Assembly: GCA_016720835.1 (NCBI GenBank)
Contig: JADKJW010000025.1
Span: 1-38,263, forward strand
From: Ignavibacteria bacterium
Lineage (GTDB): Bacteria; Bacteroidota; Ignavibacteria; SZUA-365
Direction of reading: 5' to 3'
Length of the DNA stretch: 38,263 nucleotides
Part shown: positions 10,068 through 18,865 of the stretch, in pieces
How the letters are laid out: each line of letters opens with the position of its first letter
Position numbering within the stretch: position 1 is the stretch's first letter
Translations under genes and position numbers: made by a program
Notes under the pieces: generated by a model
Seen by the model: the letters and a program-made list of their open reading frames with translations, nothing else
The model's database searches: none
Told to the model about the DNA's origin: nothing

Positions 10068-11843
10068 ATGACCATCCCCGCCTTCCCTCCCCGCGCAGCG
10101 CGCATCGCCGCGCTCGCCTCTCTCCTGACCTCGATGCTTCTCCCGTACGCAACGGCCACAGCGCAGATCCCGTTCAAGGCGCGCATCGATTCCATCCAGG
10201 CCTTCCTGCGCTCGCCGGATGCTCCCCCCACCTACTATTCCGCGCTCGAGCGCCTGCGTCACGACAGCACGCGGGCCGCGGGCATCGCCATGTTCGAGAG
10301 CGTGACGCGCATGCCGACCTCGGAGATCATCGACCGCTTCCGGCTCACCGCCGCGTGGTTGTTCATCCGCGCCGCGCTGCCGGATTCGCTGTCCGCGCGC
10401 GTGAAAAACGCCTGGTATCTGCTCCCCACGCAGCCGCCGTCGAGCGAAGCCGAACGCGTCTGTCATCACGTGTCCTTCCTGCTCGCCGCCGAGCATTTCG
10501 GGCTTTCGCAGGAGTGGTACAACGGCCGCAGCACGGCGGAGAACCGCAGGGAGTCCGCCGCCTTCCTGCGCAGATGGATAAAGGAGACGACTGAACTCGG
10601 GCAGCAGGATTTCGACTCGCCCACCTACGGACCGCTCTTCATCAACGGCATGCTCCTCCTCGCGCGCTTCACGAGCGACCCCGACCTGCGGAAGCAGGCC
10701 GAGCTGATGGTGTCGTGGCTGCTCGCGGACGCCATGCACGAATATTTCGGCGGACAGCTCGGCGGCGCGCACTCGCGCGAGGACATGAATTCCGCCATGC
10801 AGCCGCTGTTCTCGGAGATGTCGGCCTTCGCCTGGCTGTACTTCGGCGACGGACCGCAGATGTACACGCGCGAGCAGTACCTCGCCACGCTCTGCAGCTA
10901 CAGGCCGCCGAAGGAAATCGTCGCGCTGGCCGTCGACAAATTCACGCCCTTCGAAGCCTGGGAGAGCAAGCGCAGCGCCACCCGCGTCCGCGGCGATACG
11001 GCGCCGTGGCGGATCGTCGCCAAGTACACATACTTCGATCCCCTGTACGTGATGGGGCATCTCGAGCGGGGTCTCGTGCAGCCGCGCGAGCAGCACAGCT
11101 GGGACGTGACCTGGTCGAGCGACCAGACGAGCACGACGCTCTTCACCATGCAGCCGTACGCGGAGGCCGACGGCCTCGCGGAGTTCCTGCCGCAGCCCCC
11201 CGAGACCGTGCTCCGCGCCGTGTCGCTCGTCGATCCCTACTACGGCACCGTGACGAAGACGGTGGGCGGCTCGCCCTTCGAGGATATCTTCCAGTATCGC
11301 AACACCGTCATCGCCCTCTACGACATTCCCGAGATCAAGCGCTTTCCCTACCTCGTGGGTTTCCTTCCGAGCGAGGTGAAGACCTTCGAGGTCGACAGCG
11401 TCAAGACCGGCTGGATCACCATCGACGCGGGCGACGTGTACCTCGCGTACTACCCGCTCCGGCAGGCCGTCGTGCGCGTGGAAGCGCTCGGACGGCGGCT
11501 CTTCTCGCGCGACCGCAAGAACGGCGCCGTGGTGCAGGCCGCGGGACGCAATGCCGTCGGCTCCTACGCGGACTTCAAGAAGCGCATCCTCGCGTCCGTG
11601 CCGGACACCTCGGGCTTTTTTGCGAAGGGCCGGGTCCGCTACACGACGATATTCAAGGACAAGCTCGATTGCGCCTTCGGCGGGAAACTGACGGTGAACC
11701 GCAAGCCGCTGCGGCCGAAGCCCGAGATGCTCTTCGACAGTCCGTGGCTGTCGTCGAAGCGCGGCAGCGGCGTGCTGCGCATCACGACGCCGAAGGGCGC
11801 GCTCGTGATCGACATGCCGGCCCGCGCGCTCAGAAACGAGTAG
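10068..11843 (+). CDS. Exported protein with a likely helical-toroid domain, unknown function
   Basis: 591 aa. A signal peptide (ALASLLTSMLLPYATATAQ) precedes a mostly helical N-terminal half with repeated helix pairs, including TYGPLFINGMLLLARF, KQAELMVSWLLADAMHE and EYFGGQLGGAHSRED. This pattern resembles secreted (alpha/alpha) toroid proteins of polysaccharide-utilising bacteria, but I cannot name a family or catalytic residues. The C-terminal half is beta-rich. GAGGA at 10056-10060, 7 nt before ATG 10068, overlaps the stop of the propeller gene, implying an operon. It lies between two Asp-box propeller genes, which supports a cell-surface role (inferred). No sorting domain is seen. Confidence 0.7.
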   Translation: MTIPAFPPRAARIAALASLLTSMLLPYATATAQIPFKARIDSIQAFLRSPDAPPTYYSALERLRHDSTRAAGIAMFESVTRMPTSEIIDRFRLTAAWLFIRAALPDSLSARVKNAWYLLPTQPPSSEAERVCHHVSFLLAAEHFGLSQEWYNGRSTAENRRESAAFLRRWIKETTELGQQDFDSPTYGPLFINGMLLLARFTSDPDLRKQAELMVSWLLADAMHEYFGGQLGGAHSREDMNSAMQPLFSEMSAFAWLYFGDGPQMYTREQYLATLCSYRPPKEIVALAVDKFTPFEAWESKRSATRVRGDTAPWRIVAKYTYFDPLYVMGHLERGLVQPREQHSWDVTWSSDQTSTTLFTMQPYAEADGLAEFLPQPPETVLRAVSLVDPYYGTVTKTVGGSPFEDIFQYRNTVIALYDIPEIKRFPYLVGFLPSEVKTFEVDSVKTGWITIDAGDVYLAYYPLRQAVVRVEALGRRLFSRDRKNGAVVQAAGRNAVGSYADFKKRILASVPDTSGFFAKGRVRYTTIFKDKLDCAFGGKLTVNRKPLRPKPEMLFDSPWLSSKRGSGVLRITTPKGALVIDMPARALRNE

Positions 11844-11899
11844 GCAATAATTGCACGGAATTCGATCAGGGCTGGTCCCGTTTCGAAGCGGAATTTGGG

Positions 11900-11907
11900 T
11901 ATATTTG
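11900..11907 (+). promoter_or_regulatory. Bacteroidetes-type -7 element
   Basis: TATATTTG matches the TAnnTTTG consensus known from Bacteroidetes promoters and lies about 75 nt before the start of the VPS10-type gene. A good -33 box at the right distance is not obvious. Confidence 0.4.
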
Positions 11908-11981
11908 AGTGCTCGTTTCGCGCACCGGAGCTGACCCGGGGCGCATCCTCAACACCCTCTGACCGAGACGGAACACCCGCC

Positions 11982-14768
11982 ATGCATCGATCCCGCACCT
12001 CCGGCCGCGCGCAAGCACTCTTGTTGTGCCTCGGCCTTGCCGTCTGCTCCCCCGTCCTCTTTTCACAGACTTCGCCGCCCTTCAACCCGAAGAGCGCCAC
12101 GGAAGGCAATCTGATCTTCCGCGACAGCGAGCGCTGGATCAGCGAGCGCTTCAAGTGGTTCCGCGAGCAGCGGCTGCTGCCGGGCGAGACCGTGCCCGAA
12201 GGGCTGCGCGAGCAGGCATGGATGGAATCGAAGGCAATGGACGTGTACCGGCCGCGCGTCGCGATGTCGAAATCCACCGGCCTCGCCACATGGGTGCTTG
12301 CCGGACCGCAGAATGTGGGCGGGCGCATCACCGGCGTCGCGATCCATCCCACGAATCCGTCCATCGCCTACTTCACCGCCGCCGACGGCGGCATCTGGAA
12401 GACGACAGACGGCGGCGACGAGTTGCTGCCCATCGCCGACGATCTGCCCACCATGGCGATGGGCGCGATCGACATCGATCCTCGCAATCCGGACATCATC
12501 TACGTGGGCACCGGCGAGGCGAACGGCAGCCTGGACTGCTACCCCGGCGTCGGCGTCGTGAAATCCACCAACGCGGGCGCCACGTGGTTCCTCACCGGCG
12601 GAACCTTCGCCTCCAACATTGCGATGATCCGCGTGCATCGCACGAACGGCAACGTCGTGCTCGCGGCCACGCGCACCGGGATGTTCCGCAGCACCAACGC
12701 GGGCACGAGCTGGGCGAAGGTGAGGGACGGCCTCGCCTTCGACGTGATGTATCATCCGGCCACCCCGAACATCGCCTTCGGCGCGATCCAGGGCGTCGGC
12801 GTCGTCAAGAGCGTCGATACCGGCGCCACGTGGACCACGCTGAACGTCGGCGTCGCGGCGGACAGCATCGGCCGCATCGGCATCGATCTCTGCCGCACGC
12901 AGCCGAACATCATGTACGCAGTGATCGTCAGCGCCAAGGGCACGAGCAATCTCAAGGCCATCGTGAAGACGACGGACGGCGGCAACACCTGGGTGAAAAC
13001 CAGCAACGCCTCCACGCCGAACTTCTTCTCCTCGTACGGCTGGTACCTCGTGGACATCGCGGTGGATCCTTCCAATCCGAACCGCATCCTGAGCGGCGGC
13101 GTGGGGCTGTACATGAGCACCGACGGCGGCTACGTCTGGTCGGCGCGCAGCGGCCTGCATGTGGATCAGCACGCCATCGAATTCTCGCCCTCCGACAACA
13201 AGGTCGTCTACATCGGCAACGACGGCGGCTTCTACAAATCCACCAACAGCGGCTCCACCTACACGAGCCTGAACGACAATCTCCCCATCTCGCAGTTTTA
13301 CGAACTGGGTATCGCGCCGCAGGACGTGAATCTCATGGGCGGGGGCATGCAGGACAACGGCTCCTGGGCAAAGCGCAACGCGAGTCCGTCGTGGACCAGT
13401 TCCACCGGCGGCGACGGCGGCTACTACGTCTTCGATCCCATCAATTCGATGTACCAGTACACCGAGTATCAGAACGGCTCGCACATGCGCACCACGAACG
13501 GCGGGCAGACCTGGTCGGGCGCCAACACCGGTCTCATCGGCAGCGGCCAGTGGGTCACGCCCGTCGCCATCAATCCTGTCAATCCGACCATTCTGTTCAC
13601 CGCAACGACGAAGCAGCTCTACAAGTCCACGAATCGCGGCGCGTCGTGGTTCGCCTTCCACGGGAACATGGATTCCTCCTCGTCGATCAATTACATCGCC
13701 GTCTCCCCGAAGAATCCCGACCTGATGCTCGTCGGATTCAACAGCGGGCGCATCTGCAGGAGCACGAATGCCGGCGCCACATGGACGACGATCTCGGGCA
13801 CGCTGCCGGGCCGCAAGGTCGCGGAGCTGCTCTTCGATCCGAACGAGTCCGACACCTACTACGTCTGCTTCAGCGGCAACACCCGCAACGCGATCTACCG
13901 CACGAAGAACGCCGGCGCCACCTGGACGGACATCTCGGGCAATCTGCCGTCGACCTCGAAGAACACGATCGAAATCAATCCGAACAATCCGGCGAACCTC
14001 TTCGCCGGCACCGACCTCGGTGTCTATGCCACCAGCGACAGTGGCAAGACCTGGGCCATCCTCGGCGACGGCATGCCCAAGGTGGTGATCGCCGATCTCG
14101 AGATGCAGCCCAAGACGGGCATGCTCATCGCGGCCACGCACGGCCGCAGCGTGTACCAGTTGTCCGTCACCACGCCGGTGGAATTCTCGGCCTTCTCCGC
14201 GTCCCTCGAGGGCGCCTCGGTGCGCCTGACCTGGAAGACCTCGGTCGAGACGAACAACGCCGGCTTCGCCGTCGAGCGCCTCGCGCAGCCCTTCGGCTCC
14301 TGGCAGGAAGTCGGCTTCGTCGCCGGGCGCGGCACGAGCGGCTCGGTGAACGTGTACACGTACATCGACACGCCGCTGCCGCAGAACGCCGAATCGCTCA
14401 TCTACCGCCTGAAGCAGATCGATACCGACGGCGCCATCGATTACTCCCCAGAGGTGCTGGTCGCGCTGCAGCGCGCATCCGCCTCCGGCTTCGCGCTCGA
14501 GCAGAACTATCCCAATCCCTTCGGTTCCGCCAGCCTGTCCGGCAGCGCCGTGACGACGATCCGCTACACGCTCGGCCGCACGGCGCAGGTGCGGCTCACC
14601 GTCACCGACGCCACCGGACGCGTGTTTGCGACGGTGGTGGACGACGCGATGCACGCCGGGCACCATGCCGTGAGCTTCGATGCAACGGACCTCGGAACCG
14701 GCGCGTACTTCGTCCATCTCGTGGCCGACGGCGCGCGGCTCACCAGAAAAATGACCGTGATCAAATAG
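11982..14768 (+). CDS. T9SS-secreted VPS10/sortilin-type propeller protein
   Basis: 928 aa. A signal peptide (ALLLCLGLAVCSPVLFSQ) is followed by a conserved lead-in (WVLAGPQNVGGRITGVAIHP) and about twelve Asp-box motifs (e.g. STNAGATW, SVDTGATW, TTDGGNTW, STNRGASW, TKNAGATW, TSDSGKTW), enough for two propellers. A Fn3-like module starts near TTPVEFSAFSASLEG (VRLTWKTSVETNNAGFAVER). The end is a type A sorting domain starting FALEQNYPNPF and closing LTRKMTVIK. The protein is predicted to reach the outer surface via T9SS; its role is unknown, with adhesion or glycan binding being possible (inferred). I start at ATG 11982 because the signal peptide begins there; the frame is open for 29 more codons upstream. 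carA follows 11 nt after the stop. Confidence 0.85.
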   Translation: MHRSRTSGRAQALLLCLGLAVCSPVLFSQTSPPFNPKSATEGNLIFRDSERWISERFKWFREQRLLPGETVPEGLREQAWMESKAMDVYRPRVAMSKSTGLATWVLAGPQNVGGRITGVAIHPTNPSIAYFTAADGGIWKTTDGGDELLPIADDLPTMAMGAIDIDPRNPDIIYVGTGEANGSLDCYPGVGVVKSTNAGATWFLTGGTFASNIAMIRVHRTNGNVVLAATRTGMFRSTNAGTSWAKVRDGLAFDVMYHPATPNIAFGAIQGVGVVKSVDTGATWTTLNVGVAADSIGRIGIDLCRTQPNIMYAVIVSAKGTSNLKAIVKTTDGGNTWVKTSNASTPNFFSSYGWYLVDIAVDPSNPNRILSGGVGLYMSTDGGYVWSARSGLHVDQHAIEFSPSDNKVVYIGNDGGFYKSTNSGSTYTSLNDNLPISQFYELGIAPQDVNLMGGGMQDNGSWAKRNASPSWTSSTGGDGGYYVFDPINSMYQYTEYQNGSHMRTTNGGQTWSGANTGLIGSGQWVTPVAINPVNPTILFTATTKQLYKSTNRGASWFAFHGNMDSSSSINYIAVSPKNPDLMLVGFNSGRICRSTNAGATWTTISGTLPGRKVAELLFDPNESDTYYVCFSGNTRNAIYRTKNAGATWTDISGNLPSTSKNTIEINPNNPANLFAGTDLGVYATSDSGKTWAILGDGMPKVVIADLEMQPKTGMLIAATHGRSVYQLSVTTPVEFSAFSASLEGASVRLTWKTSVETNNAGFAVERLAQPFGSWQEVGFVAGRGTSGSVNVYTYIDTPLPQNAESLIYRLKQIDTDGAIDYSPEVLVALQRASASGFALEQNYPNPFGSASLSGSAVTTIRYTLGRTAQVRLTVTDATGRVFATVVDDAMHAGHHAVSFDATDLGTGAYFVHLVADGARLTRKMTVIK

Positions 14769-14779
14769 AAAGGCAGCGC

Positions 14780-15886
14780 ATGCAGGCGACACTCGTTCTC
14801 GAAAATGGAACCATCTTCCGCGGCGCCTCCCTTGGCGCCGCGGGCACGACGTCCGGCGAGGTGTGCTTCAACACCAGCATGAGCGGCTACCAGGAAATCC
14901 TCACCGATCCCTCCTACTGCGGACAGATCGTGACGATGACGTATCCGCTCATCGGCAACGTGGGCGTCAACGACGAGGACGTCGAGTCCGTCCGCCCCTG
15001 GGTGCGCGGTTTCATCGTGCGCGAGTATTCGCGCGCGCACAGCAACTGGCGCGCGGGCGGCGCGCTCGAGGACTATCTGCGCGCGCAGGGCATCGTGGCC
15101 ATCGAGGGCATCGACACGCGCATGCTGACGCGCGCGCTGCGCAGCGGCGGCGCGATGCGCGGACTGATCACCACCGACGACCTCGGCGACGCCGAACTCC
15201 TCGCCGCCGTCGCCGACGTCCCGGGCATCAGCGCGGAGGATCTCGCGGCGGCGGTGACCACGCGCGAGCGCTACGCGTGGACCGACACCGGCGCGTGGAA
15301 TTATTCCGATGGCGGCTACGACGGACCCCGCTATCGGGTCGCGGTGCTCGACTACGGCGTGAAGCGCAACATCCTCCGCCGTCTCGCGCGCTTCGGCTGC
15401 GACCTCACCGTGTTCCCCGCATCCGCCACCGCGGCGGACGTGCTCGCATCGCAGCCCGACGGCATCTTCCTCTCGAACGGTCCGGGCGATCCGGAGGTGG
15501 TGACCTACGCCGTCGAGACCATACGCGACCTCGTCGGCGTGAAGCCGGTGTTCGGCATCTGCCTCGGCCATCAGCTCCTGGGCCTCGCCTTCGGCGCCCG
15601 CACCTACAAGCTGAAATTCGGCCACCGCGGCGCGAATCACCCCGTGATGAATCTGCGCACGAAGGAGATCGAGATCACGTCGCAGAATCACGGCTTCGCC
15701 GTCGACGCGGACTCCCTGCCGTCCGGACTCGAACTCACACACCTGAACCTCAACGACAACACCGTGGAAGGCTTCCGACACCGGGAACTGCCCGTCTTCT
15801 GCGTGCAGTACCATCCCGAGGCCAGCCCCGGTCCGCACGACTCGGATTACCTTTTCAGATCGTTCCGGGACTTGATGACTGTGTAA
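14780..15886 (+). CDS. carA: Carbamoyl-phosphate synthase small (glutaminase) subunit
   Basis: Hydrolyses glutamine and passes ammonia to the large subunit, for pyrimidine and arginine synthesis. 368 aa, a typical length. The N-terminal CarA-specific domain is clear (TSGEVCFNTSMSGYQEI, ITDDLG-type linker). The C-terminal class I amidotransferase domain has Cys261 in FGICLGHQ and His345/Glu347 in QYHPEAS, with SQNHGFAVD between them. AAAGG at 14769-14773 lies 6-7 nt before the ATG. The gene sits only 11 nt after a surface-protein gene, so it may be read from that promoter as well as its own. carB is not in the window. A long hairpin follows. Confidence 0.96.
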   Translation: MQATLVLENGTIFRGASLGAAGTTSGEVCFNTSMSGYQEILTDPSYCGQIVTMTYPLIGNVGVNDEDVESVRPWVRGFIVREYSRAHSNWRAGGALEDYLRAQGIVAIEGIDTRMLTRALRSGGAMRGLITTDDLGDAELLAAVADVPGISAEDLAAAVTTRERYAWTDTGAWNYSDGGYDGPRYRVAVLDYGVKRNILRRLARFGCDLTVFPASATAADVLASQPDGIFLSNGPGDPEVVTYAVETIRDLVGVKPVFGICLGHQLLGLAFGARTYKLKFGHRGANHPVMNLRTKEIEITSQNHGFAVDADSLPSGLELTHLNLNDNTVEGFRHRELPVFCVQYHPEASPGPHDSDYLFRSFRDLMTV

Positions 15887-15915
15887 AGTTTTGAAGGGTC
15901 GGCCGAAGAAAAGGC

Positions 15916-15997
15916 GATCGCGAAGCACACGAACCAGCCGAAAATACACGAACAAGAATTTTTCGTCTTGTTCGTCTTGTTCGCGTGCTTCGTGATC
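15916..15997 (+). terminator. Long imperfect hairpin downstream of carA
   Basis: Outer arms 15916-15934 and 15979-15997 match at 17 of 19 positions. An inner perfect 10-bp stem (ACGAACAAGA with TCTTGTTCGT, 15948-15957 and 15966-15975) encloses ATTTTTCG. It starts 30 nt past the carA stop. The arm word CGAAGCAC recurs at 28661-28684 and, inverted, near 16907-16932, so this is also a dispersed repeat. Its terminator role is inferred. Confidence 0.55.
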
Positions 15998-16083
15998 TCT
16001 TTCCCTTCGTCCGGTACCGTGCCCTTCGAAATCCATACAGCTCCGGAACCATCACCCGGAACCTGTCGTTTTGTCTGTACATC

Positions 16084-16110
16084 CGACATCGGAAATTCAC
16101 AATCCGAAAA
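16084..16110 (+). repeat. Copy of the GGAAATTCxCAATCC repeat
   Basis: A 27-nt sequence with three differences from the copies at 4145-4211. It ends directly before a run of seven C and the msrA ATG, so it forms most of the msrA leader. Confidence 0.65.
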
Positions 16111-16117
16111 CCCCCCC

Positions 16118-16711
16118 ATGCTCACACTCGCACTGTTTTTCACCATACTCGGTTCCCTCATGATGCCTGACACTCCAGACTCCATCGCAAGCACGCCCAA
16201 CGCAAAACTCGAAACCGCGACGCTCGGAGGCGGATGCTTCTGGTGCGTCGAAGCGGTGTATCAGCGCATCGACGGCGTGAAATCCGTCGAGTCCGGATAC
16301 GCCGGCGGCTCGGTGAAAAACCCGACGTACGAAGCCGTGTGCTCGGGGAGCACGGGGCATGCGGAAGTGGCGCAGATCGTCTTCGATCCTGCGGTGCTCA
16401 GCTACGAGAAGCTGCTCGACGTGTTCTGGAAGGCCCACGATCCCACGACGCTCAACCGCCAGGGCAACGACGTCGGCACGCAGTACCGTTCCATCATCAT
16501 CACGCACAGCGAGGCGCAGCGCGTCGCCGCCGCGAAGTCAAAGGCCGCCGCGCAGGCGCATTTCAAGGCTCCGATCGTCACGGAAATCGTCCCCCTCACG
16601 GCGTTCTACAAGGCCGAGGACTACCATCAGAAGTACTTCACGAATCACAAGGACGCGCCGTACTGCAAGTTCGTGATTCAACCCAAGCTGGATAAACTCG
16701 GATTGAAATGA
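16118..16711 (+). CDS. msrA: Peptide-methionine (S)-S-oxide reductase
   Basis: Repairs oxidised methionine in proteins. 197 aa, including about 30 extra N-terminal residues before the MsrA core. The catalytic motif GGGCFWC carries the active Cys at residue 40, followed by VESGYAGG, STGHAEVAQ and DVGTQYRSII, all standard for the family. The N-terminus (LTLALFFTILGSLMM) is hydrophobic and could be a signal sequence or membrane anchor, suggesting an exported MsrA (inferred). The ATG at 16118 follows a run of seven C and has no Shine-Dalgarno sequence, so the later Met at residue 15 or 16 is an alternative start that would make a cytoplasmic enzyme. It is convergent with proS. Confidence 0.94.
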   Translation: MLTLALFFTILGSLMMPDTPDSIASTPNAKLETATLGGGCFWCVEAVYQRIDGVKSVESGYAGGSVKNPTYEAVCSGSTGHAEVAQIVFDPAVLSYEKLLDVFWKAHDPTTLNRQGNDVGTQYRSIIITHSEAQRVAAAKSKAAAQAHFKAPIVTEIVPLTAFYKAEDYHQKYFTNHKDAPYCKFVIQPKLDKLGLK

Positions 16712-16748
16712 CGGGAAGATTGCAGTGAAAGGCGAATCGAGATTTTTC

Positions 16749-16840
16749 CACCCTCTCCCCTCTCCCGGCCTTCCACCTGCGCTCCTGCGGAGCTACGGCG
16801 GACAGGTCGGGCACCCTCTCCCAAGGGGAGAGGGAAAAAC
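16749..16840. repeat. Dispersed intergenic repeat with CCCTCTCCC hairpin
   Basis: Contains two CCCTCTCCC words, then a perfect 9-bp hairpin: CCCTCTCCC (16814-16822), AAG, GGGAGAGGG (16826-16834). The middle part (CTGCGGAGCTACGGCGGACA) is of a type common in intergenic repeats of many bacteria. It lies between convergent msrA and proS and may help end both transcripts; a T tract is present only in the minus direction, before the stem. Confidence 0.6.
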
Positions 16841-16936
16841 AGATCCGTATATCTTCGATCATCGCAGGTGCACCGAAATAGTGAGAGGAGTCCTTTCCCC
16901 ACCCCTGTTTCGTGTGCTTCGAGTGTTTCGTGGACC

Positions 16937-18646
16937 TCAGCTCCGTAGCGAATCCAAAAGCGCCAGACACACCTGCACGGCCTCCGCCTGCGGCACGATG
17001 CGGCGCTCACCGGTGGAGCGCACCTTGATCTCCACGTTGCCGTCCTTGAGGTGTTTTTCACCGACGATCACGTTCAGCGGCATCCCCAGCAGGTCGGCGT
17101 CCTTGAACTTGAAGCCGGGGCTCACGCCCGCGCGGTCGTCGAACAGGGTCTCCACCTTCGCGGCTTCCAGCGCGGCGTAGAGCGCTTCGGCGGCGTCGCG
17201 GACGATGTCGCTCTCGATCTTGAGCGAGGTGATCTGCACGTGGAAGGGGGCGATGGACGGATGCCAGACGATGCCGTCGGCGTCGTGCCGCTGCTCGATG
17301 TGGCAGGCCACCACGCGCTCCACGCCGATGCCGTACGAACCCATGATGATGGGATGCTCCTCGCCCTTCTCGTCGAGGAAGTTCGCCTTCATCGCCTGCG
17401 AGTACTTGGTGCCGAGCTTGAAGATGTGGCCGACCTCGATCGCCTTCTTGACGCTGAGCGGACGCCCGCCGAGCGGGTCGGGCTCGCCCTCGGCGACGAT
17501 ACGCAGGTCGTGATACACGCCGATGTTCGCGTCGCGGTCCAGGTCGATGTTCCGGTAGTGGAAACCGTTTTCGTTGGCGCCGCTCACCATGCCGTTGGCG
17601 TGCGCGATGCGCAGGTCCGCGATCTGCGGCAGCGAGGATTTCAGATTGATCGGTCCGATGGAACCGGCATCCGCGCCCGTGAGACCCGCCAGTTCCTCGT
17701 CGCGCGCGGGACGCACGTTCGCCGCGCCCAGCGCGCCCTGCAGCTTCGCTTCGTTGAGCTGGTCGTTGCCGCACATGAAGATCAGATACGGCTTCTCGTC
17801 GGCGAAGTACACCAGCGACTTCGCGCAGCGCTCCTCGGCGATGCCGTGCTGCGCGACGAGGTCGTCGATGGATTTCGCCGTGGGCGTCGCGAACTTCTCG
17901 GCGGCGGGATTGTCCGCCCCGCGCTCGAGCGCGGGGAGCTTCGATGACGCGACCTCGATGTTCGCCGCGTAGCCGCTCTCGAGGTTGAAGGCGCAGAGGT
18001 CCTCGCCCGCGTCCGATTCCACCATGAACTCCTCCGAGCCGCTGCCGCCCATGGCGCCGCTCGATGCGCCGACCACGAAGAAGGTGAGTCCGCAGCGCGC
18101 GTAGATGCGGCAGTAGGCCTCGTGATGCTTGCGGTAGCTCTCGTCCAGGCCCTCGCGCGTGGCGTCGAGCGAGTAGGCGTCCTTCATCGTGAACTGCCGT
18201 CCGCGGATCACGCCGCTCTTGGGACGCGGCTCGTTGCGGAACTTCGTCTGTATCTGATACCAGATCTGCGGCATGTCCTTGTACGACTTGATGGAGGCGC
18301 GCGCGATGGAGGTCATGATCTCCTCGTGCGTCGGCGCCAGCACGTAGTCGCGGTTCTTGAGATGGAACATCGTGTCGCCGAAGGCCTCCACGCGGCCCGT
18401 CTCCTCCCAGATCTCGATGGGATTCAGGGCCGGCAGGTGGAATTCCATGCCGCCGATGGCGTCCATTTCCTCGCGGATGACGGCCATCACCTTCTTCCAC
18501 ACGCGGTAGCCCAGCGGCAGCAGCGAATAGATGCCGGCCGACAGCGGCCGTATCATGCCCGCGCGCATCATCAGCTGATGGCTCGGCATCTGCGCGTCGG
18601 TGGGAATTTCCTTGAGCGTCGGAATGAAGTAGTTGGTAAGGCGCAT
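16937..18646 (-). CDS. proS: Prolyl-tRNA synthetase (bacterial type with editing insertion)
   Basis: Charges tRNA-Pro with proline in the cytoplasm. 569 aa, the length of the bacterial form with the INS (YbaK-like) editing domain. The start MRLTNYFIPTLKEIPTDAQ is characteristic. Motif 1/2 regions include LLPLGYRVWKKV, the THEE sequence in LAPTHEEIMT and FRNEPRPKSG; motif 3 is GSYGIGVERVVACHIEQ. The editing domain covers about residues 225-390. The C-terminal anticodon-binding domain starts near APFHVQITSLK. I chose ATG 18646 because 21 further in-frame codons upstream do not match the family. It is monocistronic: convergent with msrA and divergent from the next gene. Confidence 0.96.
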   Translation of the reverse strand: MRLTNYFIPTLKEIPTDAQMPSHQLMMRAGMIRPLSAGIYSLLPLGYRVWKKVMAVIREEMDAIGGMEFHLPALNPIEIWEETGRVEAFGDTMFHLKNRDYVLAPTHEEIMTSIARASIKSYKDMPQIWYQIQTKFRNEPRPKSGVIRGRQFTMKDAYSLDATREGLDESYRKHHEAYCRIYARCGLTFFVVGASSGAMGGSGSEEFMVESDAGEDLCAFNLESGYAANIEVASSKLPALERGADNPAAEKFATPTAKSIDDLVAQHGIAEERCAKSLVYFADEKPYLIFMCGNDQLNEAKLQGALGAANVRPARDEELAGLTGADAGSIGPINLKSSLPQIADLRIAHANGMVSGANENGFHYRNIDLDRDANIGVYHDLRIVAEGEPDPLGGRPLSVKKAIEVGHIFKLGTKYSQAMKANFLDEKGEEHPIIMGSYGIGVERVVACHIEQRHDADGIVWHPSIAPFHVQITSLKIESDIVRDAAEALYAALEAAKVETLFDDRAGVSPGFKFKDADLLGMPLNVIVGEKHLKDGNVEIKVRSTGERRIVPQAEAVQVCLALLDSLRS

Positions 18647-18785
18647 GGGGGTCCGGATGACTGTGTATGAAGTGCGCTCCCCGCGATGCGGAGACGCGGA
18701 ACCCTCCAAGATACCGCATGAGGAGCTCCCGGAAAAATGGAGCCGGGGGCAGCGGAGTACGAAACGGGGATCGCAGGAGGAGGCG

Positions 18786-18814
18786 TTGCAGCGAATGGGA
18801 CTTCTTTGTATCTT
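18786..18814 (+). promoter_or_regulatory. Putative promoter, TTGCAG-N17-TATCTT
   Basis: Lies in the proS/exported-protein divergent region, about 50 nt before ATG 18866. The 17-nt spacing and TATnTT -10 box agree with four other candidates in this window (22550, 31054, 31093, 34877). Confidence 0.35.
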
Positions 18815-18865
18815 TTCTTCTCATTGCACATTGTATCCCATGCCATTCCGTGGAGGAGACGAGAC

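Noticed and set aside
12063..14792. 909-codon open frame antisense to the VPS10-type gene
   Set aside because: It is open only because of GC-rich codon structure. There is no signal, domain or start context, and the plus strand carries twelve Asp boxes and a sorting domain.
18647..18709. 21 extra N-terminal codons of ProS
   Set aside because: They are not family-like. The protein matches from ATG 18646 onward.
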